Origin: Aquatica leii
Lineage: Eukaryota; Arthropoda; Insecta; Coleoptera; Lampyridae
DNA: 64,000 nucleotides
Direction of reading: 5' to 3'
Assembly: GCA_035610365.1 (NCBI GenBank)
Contig: CM069432.1
Location: 180,095,027-180,159,026, forward strand
The notes beneath the pieces are model-generated. The model saw nothing but the letters and a program-made list of their open reading frames with translations. It was not told the origin of the DNA and searched no databases. Both the position numbers and the translations under genes were made by a program. Shown here one piece after another: positions 56,101 to 64,000 of this stretch. Numbering within the stretch: the first letter of the stretch is position 1; every line of letters starts with the position of its first letter.

Positions 56101-58890
56101 TTTAAATATAACAATAAAAAAGTAAATTTAAAAAAATAACTCCTCGAGACATAGATAATGATGTCAACTATGTTTTGGACAATTATTCAAGTTTTAATTA
56201 AAAACAAAAAAAAGTAAAAACGACACTAGAACGGTTTTAGCTACAATTTAAAAGAAAAAATAAGAGAAATTCATGAAGAACAGAATGCTGAAAACTAAAT
56301 GTATAGAATATTAACATAAGTCTTTTTCAAGGTGAATGTATGAAATGCTCTTTGTTTGGTAAAATTTTAGTCAAAAAATGCACTAATCTCACAAAACATG
56401 TACTTTGCTCGAAAAACAAAAAAAAATGCAAAAAATGTAGAAAAAGACAAAACGCATTTTGCCGGTCTTTACTTATTACATTATGTAGTATTTAAACTAG
56501 ACTACCAAACAAGTGTTTAACACCTTCATCGGTAATTAATAACAAAGCAATTAGCTCCATGTGTGTACGTTATATGTTTCGGTAAAACTTTGAAAATCAA
56601 ATCAAGCTATTTTTAATGAAATACAATAGTTTATTAGAACCTGGCATAATTCAATTTGATGTTTGAAAACACACGAATTAAACTAATTAATTAAATTTAA
56701 ATAATACTAAAAATGCTGTGGCAATAACGTTATCAACGAAAGTAATCGTCCTGTCATAACAATCACAATTTTCAAGACTTCGACGCGTTGTTGGCAGATC
56801 GTAAAAGTTAAAATCACTTGCTTTATTGTAAGTGACAGCATTTTTTGTTTTCACTAAATGTGGTTATTTTACTTTAAAGAGTATCGCAATTCATGTAAAA
56901 TGTATACAGTATCAGCTTACTGTAATTCCGCAGTTTATTAAATATAGCGGCTACTACTGAATGCTCTTAAGTACATAAGTACTGTGTCACCATTTCGATG
57001 TTAGTTACTTTTGGAATAGGCATATTGCGGTTAGAAAACAAAAAGAAATAGAACTTTTTTCAGTAAAAATCAAAAATATACAAGTACGTATTTAAAATAC
57101 TTATAAATAAGATTTAATTTAATACGCACTTAGTTGTAAAGATTACCTTCATGTCAGTTTTTGTTAATTTTGGTACAAGTTTTACTGTTTAACAGGTTTA
57201 AAAGGTTTAACCAATTATAAAAGTTATTATAAGCAAGTAAGTTTTATTGTAAAAGTTCATGTTATTTATGGCTGACCTTAAGTTCATAATGACCATTTTT
57301 TAACATTACGCAGGTAATTTAATATTGAAAAAGTATATCGATACTTATTATACATGAAAAAGGTATATTACCGTTCATATTTCTTTTTTATATGTTTCTA
57401 CTTACGTTGTAGGCTCATCTAAAAACATCACTGGTGGATTATTAACTAATTCCAATGCAATAGACAGTCTTTTCTTTTGACCTCCAGATAGTTGACCGCA
57501 TCTAGTTTCTTTGCAAGAAGAAAGTCCTAATGTTCGAAGTATCTCGTTAATCTGCAATAGCAATAAACAATGTTACTATTTAATAAATAGTATATACATT
57601 TAAAAATAATTACGTTTTATAAAAACAGTGTATGTCAATACTCGAACACAATTAATTTTAATTGCCCATCTATTGACAGCGCATAATAATGTAATACATT
57701 TTCTTTTAATTATTGTAATTACATGTATTGATCACACATCTATTTTAATATAATAAACCTGTGTAACAAGCAAATTAAAGTATTTAAAAATAGAATATCT
57801 ACTTATGATAATATTATGAATGCGTTTAAAATCAGATAAACTGTACAAGATTTCGCATCAAGTGTGCGCATCAACATCAACTACCGTAATGGGGAGTTGT
57901 CAGCTTAAGTTGAATAAGAAGAATAAGTTTGAATTTATTGATGAGATGTCACTACATTTGGAAATGAATAAAATAAGATGAATTTATTCTGTAATTGCAG
58001 TCCGTTTAGTAAAACTTGGTTTATCATATACAAATTTGTTCTTTTTATAAGGGAAATTTTTATATTAAGAATTTTTTTGGTTTGGAAAATAAGTAAAAAT
58101 AACATCAGGATTGAAAAATTTATAAAATTCATTTATTTTCATATATGCTACTTTTATACATTTGATTACAGTTATGACTGTTTTATCACTTTTCTAATAG
58201 TGTTTGAAAATGTTTTATTTTTATATTAGAAACACTGTTCGTTTCTAAAAGGTATCAGAATGTTAAATTGTACGAAGGCGAAATAATACTCATTTACCAC
58301 AAGTAGTAAAATTTACAGCACGGTTTGAAGTTTTTGAAGTCGCAGTACATAGGTTTCAAAAGCCACATTCAGTTGTGGGTTTACTGGCAGTGCTAAAGTA
58401 CTAAACAATATGTATATGTTTTGTGAGTTTTGCTGATATATTATTTTAAATTATATTATAATATATATAAAATAGATTATACCTATATATTGTTTATAAT
58501 GAGTTGTTTAATTTTTATGGGGGGCCTATATTTTGTGCAGTCCGGTCAACGTAAAAATTACTGCACCTTTAAATTTTTCTTTATTTAATATACATTTATT
58601 TTATGTTATATTAAGAATACCAAGCACTAGAATTATACTTGTACTTGTTTTTATATATAATATTTATATTTATAAAACTAGTTATACTTACAATGTATTC
58701 TTTGGTTTTGTCTGATGTGTTACAAGGTAGTTTTAGATTTGCTGACATGTTCATGATTTCATCTACTGTAAAAAATGGAACTAACTGATCATCCTGTAAG
58801 ATGTAACAAGACTCCTTTCTGTATTGTTTGGAACCACTCTTTCTCAGTGATGATGCAGTGCTTTTAATTACGCCTTTCATTCCATTTGAT
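49814..58890 (-). CDS. ABCG-family half transporter (ABCG1/ABCG4-like), nine 3' exons
   Basis: Membrane transporter that uses ATP to move lipids or other hydrophobic molecules. Order is nucleotide-binding domain, then transmembrane domain, as in ABCG half transporters, which work as dimers. Exons (high to low): 58890-58692, 57551-57406, 51389-51151, 51099-51001, 50948-50794, 50738-50570, 50521-50421, 50366-50211, 50161-49814. All junctions are GT-AG and phases agree, giving about 536 residues. Visible motifs: Q-loop [10 protein letters not shown], signature [16 protein letters not shown], Walker [10 protein letters not shown]-loop SGLDSSS, H-loop CTIHQPSAS. About six hydrophobic segments follow and the protein ends LKRRISSG. 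The exon with Walker A and the start is not in the visible sequence. It resembles insect ABCG1/4-like proteins; the ortholog is uncertain. A mariner-type element lies in the 6-kb intron. Confidence 0.93.
50211..50366 (-). CDS. ABCG exon: central membrane helices
   Basis: [51 protein letters not shown]. 52 whole codons. Confidence 0.93.
50421..50521 (-). CDS. ABCG exon: conserved cytoplasmic loop
   Basis: [33 protein letters not shown]; the [10 protein letters not shown] block is characteristic of ABCG membrane domains. 101 bases. Confidence 0.93.
50570..50738 (-). CDS. ABCG exon: membrane helices 1-2
   Basis: [20 protein letters not shown] with [20 protein letters not shown]. Acceptor TTGCAG, donor GTAAGT. 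169 bases. Confidence 0.93.
50794..50948 (-). CDS. ABCG exon: linker to first membrane helix
   Basis: An acidic stretch [15 protein letters not shown], then [19 protein letters not shown], the typical ABCG lead-in to the membrane domain. Donor GTATAT. 155 bases. Confidence 0.9.
51001..51099 (-). CDS. ABCG exon: post-NBD linker
   Basis: [31 protein letters not shown]. Acceptor ACTAG, donor GTAACT. 99 bases in a phase that fits both neighbours. Confidence 0.85.
51151..51389 (-). CDS. ABCG exon: D-loop and H-loop
   Basis: [40 protein letters not shown] and YHNPADY. The codon for the Gly of SGLD is completed across the 6-kb intron. 239 bases. Confidence 0.95.
51390..53360. other. Proximal part of the 6-kb ABCG intron
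   Basis: A/T-rich intronic sequence. Frames of 70-106 codons (for example 53021-53341, minus) are hydrophobic low-complexity and unsupported. Confidence 0.5.
53364..53402 (+). ncRNA. Hammerhead-ribozyme-like motif 4
   Basis: GGC, core CCGAAGA (53367-53373; the usual second base T is C), A, helix GTGC/GCAC (53375-53378 with 53388-53391), GAAAC, GTA, then GCC pairing with GGC. The loss of the core T would be expected to weaken cleavage. Confidence 0.35.
53491..54916 (+). mobile_element. mariner-type (DD41D) element in an ABCG intron, inactivated
   Basis: Inverted ends: left CCGGGAGTTCGTTTTCAAAG then TCGAACATA; right, in reverse, CGGGGTGTCCAATCTCAAAG then TCGAACATA. TATA lies outside both. The plus strand carries a helix-turn-helix-like part ([20 protein letters not shown], about 53980) and a DDE part with [18 protein letters not shown] (about 54485) and [18 protein letters not shown] (about 54578). 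I count 41 residues between the second and third Asp, including two stop codons. The IS630-Tc1-mariner superfamily is clear; DD41D would fit rosa/visitor-type elements. Several stops make it inactive. Confidence 0.85.
54921..57405. other. Distal part of the 6-kb ABCG intron
   Basis: A/T-rich, no coding region or element recognised. The next intron (57552-58691) likewise shows nothing. Confidence 0.5.
57406..57551 (-). CDS. ABCG exon: signature and Walker B
   Basis: [13 protein letters not shown], then [20 protein letters not shown] and PVMFLDEPT. Acceptor TTGCAG, donor GTAAGT. 146 bases. Confidence 0.95.
58692..58890 (-). CDS. ABCG exon: region between Walker A and Q-loop
   Basis: Acceptor TTTTAG, donor GTAAGT. 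Encodes [10 protein letters not shown]..., [20 protein letters not shown] (Q-loop) and NMSANLKL. 199 bases, entering with one base of a split codon. Confidence 0.92.
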
Positions 58891-60075
58891 CTAAAAGTCA
58901 AATTAGGTAAATTAAAATATCATTACATAAAGTTACAAAGTAAATAATATTTTACTAATAGGTAATGATTTTTTACTTAAATTTTGTTTTTAATACCAAT
59001 AAAAACAATCCTAAAAACAGTTGTTTCATAAATATGCAAATAATAAAATAATTGGTACAATATAGCATATAAAATTGTTGATAACTTCTTTTTTATTATT
59101 TAAACAAAACAGTTTATACAATAGTTAAATTTTTTATGAATATTTCTCATTTATAAAAAAATATATTGGGTACTGTTAACGTTTGCTGTAATCCTAATGC
59201 AGTATCAAAGTACAAAGATTACTTGTGAATATGTAGGCAAACTGTAACCTTGTAACCTCTTGCAAAAATTTTTTGACTTAGTTGAGGTCATATAAAAAAC
59301 CGTTTTGATTAAATTTGTGTTTTTATTATATCTAGTGAAGATAACTGAGAGTACGTTCAACTTGGATTTAACTAACGACAGTCGTATAAGCACATTATAC
59401 AGGTTGTTATGTGTTCATTTTAAAAGCATAAAAGCATACAAAATTAAAAATGTATAATGTGCCTAACTATTTTTACAACTTAACAGCATTGTTGGACAAA
59501 CTTAGTTGTCTTTTTAATAGCACAACTTCAATCTATGAATTTTCTAAGAATAAAGTTTGCGAGTATTTAAATATCTACAGCAATATAATACCTAAATATT
59601 TAATTATTTAACGATTATCAAATACACATACGACTGTTTAGTATACACAATAATTTTTGAAAATTTTGTGTTGTTAATATATAGTAATCGGAATATTTCT
59701 CAGATAGTACAGATGTACAGAGAATTTTAAGAAATTTGTTATTAAGATGGCAAATTAAAATAAAAATAAAACATTGTTAAAAATATACTTAAGGCGGGAA
59801 AATAGAAGCCTTATTGAGTAACATAGTGATTTAATGTTGTGCGTTGTATCGTTACATTGTTATATAGATGTAATAAGTTCGTATTTCTTAAAATAAAATA
59901 AAGAAATTCTTAGAAGCAACAAAGTGTCTTCAATTTCTGGGTCCAGATTCGCATTGTTTAATAAATTAAAAAGTGTAATGTGTAATGTGTGCTGCAATCT
60001 AAAAAAAAGTTTTTTTTAACTTCAGTTAAAATAAAAACACAACTTTCATTTCACGAACACTTAATGGCATGCAAT
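58891..60075. other. Stretch upstream of the first visible ABCG exon
   Basis: A/T-rich. No Walker A exon was seen. It is probably intron of the ABCG gene. The last part may contain the 5' LTR of the copia remnant, but its limits could not be set. Confidence 0.4.
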
Positions 60076-60082
60076 ATTGAAA

Positions 60083-62990
60083 ATGAAGCCTTCAAATAAA
60101 ACAACTCAAATAGTGTTACTGAAAGGTACATCAAATTGGGACGTATGGAAGTTTAATATAAAAATCTTTGCGACATCAGCAGATGTGTGAGAAGCAATAC
60201 AGCATAACATAAAACCAGAAGTTGAAAAGATTCAGCAAAATAAATAAGAAAATGTCAAAAGAAAGATAGCTATGCTCAACAGCTAATTACTTCGAGAATG
60301 ACCGAAACAACTCTTTTACACATCATGACTTATGAAACAGCTCACAAAATGTGGACAATATTAAAAACATAAAAAAATAAAATAAAACTTACGTAATTGC
60401 TAGATATACAGATACTGTTTTTGTTTTAGATATGCATGTAAGTAATAATAGTAATTTTGAGAATTGCGATTCTATAGCTTATGCAGCTACTAATGTTGAG
60501 AACATTCAAACTTGACTTGAGCATTTAGCCCATCAAATCTTTCAACAAGTTCGATCAATATTAAAAATACAAGAAATTAAATTTATCGATGATAAGCCTT
60601 TGTCATACAATCAGTGCAGATCTTTGTGGCCCAATGGAAGGAGAATCTATTGAGGGTTTTTGTTATTTTTTATTATTAAAAAAGCATGATTACATATACA
60701 GGACTGTTTTCTTTCTTAAAAATAAAAATGAAACGGTTAAAAGACTTAAAATATTTTTTACTGTTTGGACTCAGTGGAATAAAAATACACGAGACGATGG
60801 GGGATCGGAATTCTTAAATATAGAATTAAGTAATTTGTTAAAGAAATATGGCATAACTCAATAAACTATTGTAAGATATTCACCCGAGCAAATGGGTAAA
60901 ATAGAACGTGAAAACCGTACTGTCCCGAACAATGTTGTTGAAAAATGAAAATCTAAGTAAAAATCTTTGGAAGGAAGCTGTCAACACAGCTGTTTACGTG
61001 CTAAATAGAAGTAGTACTAGGTATACCCAAAATAAAACTCTACGAAATCTGGGGTAACAAAAAACCTGACTTTTTTACAAATTTTAAAATTTTTGTGCAC
61101 GTTTCCATTCATGTTCCGAAATAGTTAAAAAAAAATGGGATTGTAAAAGTAAGATAAACTTTTTCGTTGGTTACAATGAGAACAGAAAAGGATTAGGAAT
61201 GTACTGTCATATTCAAACCTAAAAATGAAAACCTAGAAGATAAAAAACCGGATACACAACAACCTGAAGAAAAGAGCACAGAATATTATTTTCCATTTTG
61301 TAATAAAAATTAATTCATAGAAAACAAAAGAAACAGTGTAGATGAAAATCAACATATACAAGAAAATGAAGATGAAAATCAAAATATACAAGAAAATAAA
61401 GAAGAATTGCATACAAACAACAAAATATTCAAGACATACAACCAATACTATGAAAGAAGAACGAGAACTAACTAAGTGATAAAGCTTTAGAGGAAAATGT
61501 TAATACTAAAGAGAATCCTAACGCAACATCCAGATCAGGTAGATTCATAAAGCCACCTACATGGCAAAGTAATTACAATATGACAGCGTATGTGAATTCA
61601 CTGACAGAACGTCTAACTATAAAAAATGTCGGTCCAAATTCCACCGAATAGAAGAGAACTGTGGAGAATGAAATAAAATCACATGAAAAATAAATAGAAC
61701 ATTCAAAGTAGTAGATAAAAAATTTGATAAAAACATATTGTGGGGTTTTAAAATTAAACAAGACAAAATTAATAAACAACCCAAATTTAAAGCTAGATTA
61801 GTAATAAATGGATGTAATCAAAAACCCAGAATTGATTACCAAGCAACTGTTTCTCTCGTAATAAAATATTCATCGCTAAGATATTTCTTTTTTTTATGCA
61901 GTAAAAATGGGACAAAAATTAACCATACGGACATATCTACAGCTTATTTGACTTTTAATAAATTAGTTTATGGTCTAAAGTAAAGTGGTAGATGTTGGAA
62001 TAAATGATTAAACGACTCCTTATTAGAATTTGGATTAAAACTAACTGCTGCTGGCCCTTGTGTGTATACCCACAATGATAAACATCACATATTGATTATT
62101 ACATCTTATGTTGATGACTTTGTTATAACCAAGAGCAAACTAAAATTAAAATTAAAAATAAATTAATTTCAAATTTTGAGATGAAAGATTTAAGATCAGT
62201 TAGAAAATGTCTTGGAATGAACATAACTTATGAAAAGAAACCATAATGTTGAATCAAACTGAGTACATAAAGAAGCTACTAGAAAAATCTTAAAATGAGC
62301 TACTGTAATGCGGTGTACAACCCGAAAAAGAAAAACTAAAAGACAATACACTTTACCAAAAAACAATTGAAAGTTTACCGTATCCCTCATAAATTAGCGG
62401 TCCTGATATTGCATTCTCTATCAACTCGTTAACTAGATTTAACAATAACTTTAATAACTCTCACTGGAATGCTGTAAAATAAATATTTCGCTATCTAAAA
62501 GGTACACTTGTATGTAAACTACAGTTTATTAAAAATTTGGATAATAAATTGAAAACCTTCAGTAATTCAGATTGGGGTAATAAATAGAATTGATGTTTTT
62601 TGTTGCATAAAGAAGTTATGTCGTGGTTTACTAAAAAACAAAAAACAATTGCAATGTCATCCACAGAGGTCGAGTATATGGCATTATGTTTCATAACCCA
62701 GGAAGTCCTGTGGTTAAAAAAAATAATTTCAGAAATCGACTACAATTATAATTGCGACAAACGTATTAAAATATTTTGTGATAATAGAGGTGTTATAGAC
62801 ATTAGCAAAAATAATATTATATCAAATAAATCATTTTATAAAGGAACATATTAAAAATGAAAATATGCAAGTAAATCATATTTGTTGGAAAAAAATGACA
62901 GCAGATGTTTTAACAAAGCCACTGCCAAAATGGCTATTTACAACTTGTATAAAGGATTTAAGTTTAATAATGAAATCAAATGATTTTTGA
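60083..62990 (+). pseudogene. Ty1/copia element remnant, gag to RNase H
   Basis: In order: gag start MKPSNKTTQIVLLKGTSNWD with VWKFNIKIF (60083 on), a pre-integrase piece EHLAHQIFQQVRSILK (about 60515), then integrase with SADLCGPM (first Asp), RDDGGSEFLN (second Asp) and PEQMGKIEREN (Glu) at 60589-60915. A Glu/Asn-rich linker follows. Reverse transcriptase has KQPKFKARLVINGCNQKPRI and DYQATVSLV (61738-61980) and a catalytic YVDD (about 62107). RNase H has SWFTKKQKTIAMSSTEVEYM (62628 on), and the end is MTADVLTKPLPKW (about 62900). Domain order is complete, but stops and frameshifts are frequent. A different copia family from the one at 44270-46500. Confidence 0.88.
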
Positions 62991-63128
62991 TATTTTTAAG
63001 ATGTATGTACATATGTAAAGGGTGTCCTAACAAGAGCGTGGGATTTAATTTTAAAGAAAAACACATTTATTTTTTGAAGTAAGCTAACATTTTTATTTCA
63101 ACATAAAGAAAAATCGTTCCGATTAAAT

Positions 63129-64000
63129 GTGAAATACAACATCAGGCAAATGGCCACCTCAAAATCTCTGGTAAGAAGTTATTCTTTTGTTGATGTGGTA
63201 TCTCTTTTTACTAAAATCCCAGTCAACGAAGTGTTGTTTTTGCTCAAGAAGAGAATTACTGAAGAAGAAGTTCTGCTCATCGAACTCTGTCATAAAAACA
63301 CTTATTTTAGTTATAACGACAACTTGTTTAAACAAATGCAAGGGGTGGTCATGGGTTCACCGCTCTCTCCAAGTATAGTCAATATTTACATGGAGTATTT
63401 TGAAACTAAAATTATGAAAAATTAGTTAAAACTTGATGTACTAGTGATAAAGAAAAATAACGGAAAATTGACGCATTCCGTTTATAGAAAGAAAACGCAC
63501 ACTAATAGATACTTGAACGCCAAATCTCACCACCATCCAGTACAGAAGAATACTGTTTTACATACTTTAGCTAAAAGAGCTATACGTGTGTCAGTAATGA
63601 AAAAAAAAAGATCCAAAACGCATGGAAAAAAGCAAAGAATCCAAAAATCAAAAAAGACTTATCACCTCCTACTAGCACCGCTTATTTACCATACTGTATG
63701 GGTTCGAAAAACAAAATAAGCAAAGCGCTAAAAAAACATAATATTAAAACTGTCTTTACAACTAAGGATACCCTGAATACCTGGTTTACATTTGCTAAAG
63801 ACAAACAAGGGGCTCTAAAACATGTCGGAGTTTACAAATTTCCTTGTTCGTGTCGATGAAAGTTAGAGTAAAAGGCTGACTGCAAACACTGCAGAGTTAC
63901 AAAATCAGCAGTGGCAGAACACATGTGGAACCAAGGACACACGCTAAACTTTGACCAAACTAAAGTGTTGGATAGAACTCCTTTCTACTTTTCCAGACTG
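63129..64000 (+). pseudogene. Penelope-like element, internally deleted, runs off the window
   Basis: The reverse transcriptase piece 63129-63422 has motif A (SFVDVVSLFTKIPV), LIELCHKNTYFSYNDNLF and motif B QMQGVVMGSPLSPSIVNIYM. It then passes directly to the post-RT region (GKLTHSVYRKKTHTNRYLNA, KSHHHPVQKNTVLHTLAKRA, 63453-63590), so the catalytic YVDD segment is missing. Further on are KKHNIKTVFTTKDTL (about 63730), a degraded GIY-YIG start GVYKFPCSC (about 63829) and KSAVAEHMWNQGHTLNFD (about 63904-63960) in other frames. A different copy from the one at 31828-32600. Inactive. Confidence 0.85.

Noticed and set aside
1-64000. CRISPR arrays, bacterial operons, intact tRNA or rRNA genes
   Set aside because: None seen; introns, element types and composition indicate an animal nuclear genome.

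Overview
This is eukaryotic nuclear DNA from an animal, most likely an insect. The evidence is a low-GC background, spliced genes with GT-AG introns, and a mixture of Ty3/gypsy, Ty1/copia, Penelope-like, hAT, piggyBac, pogo and mariner elements. A large, transposon-rich beetle-type genome would fit, but nothing here fixes the species. There are no bacterial operons and no CRISPR arrays, and I recognised no intact tRNA or rRNA gene.

Only one host gene is clear. It is an ABCG half transporter (minus strand, 49814-58890), recovered here as nine exons in consistent phase, running from just after the Walker A exon to the stop codon. The exon with Walker A and the start codon lies beyond the right edge or in sequence I could not recognise. 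A DD41D mariner-type element sits in its 6-kb intron. Decayed copia and Penelope-like elements lie just upstream of the exons that can be seen.

The rest is a transposon graveyard with some young layers. From 1 to 12.5 kb there is a possible pogo-like end, a non-LTR tail, a roughly 300-bp tandem repeat, a gag fragment, a decayed hAT element and a decayed copy of gypsy family 1. A 1.69-kb palindrome with TA duplications lies at 12862-14549. From 15.66 to 29.84 kb there is a nest of insertions. An old inverted repeat was hit by LTR element 1 (16201-26955, TSD TATT), whose right LTR was then hit by a Ty3/gypsy element with identical 148-bp LTRs (22079-26674, TSD CCGGA). The other arm holds a 477-bp solo LTR (TSD ATAT), itself split by a 1.8-kb TG...CA insertion (TSD CGTT). 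From 31 to 49.3 kb there are a Penelope-like GIY-YIG fragment, a piggyBac remnant, a second solo LTR, a pogo-like element (36679-39575) with repeated terminal motifs, a TATA-flanked MITE, a 24-bp minisatellite, a copia remnant split by a fold-back insertion, and a second hAT.

The most unusual signal is a set of four hammerhead-ribozyme-like motifs at three loci. Each has a CTGANGA-type core, a helix, then GAAACGTH and complementary flanks. Two of them lie in the arms of the fold-back insertion that disrupts copia. Also notable is the short LTR element whose reading frame joins gag directly to the integrase zinc finger, with protease, reverse transcriptase and RNase H missing.
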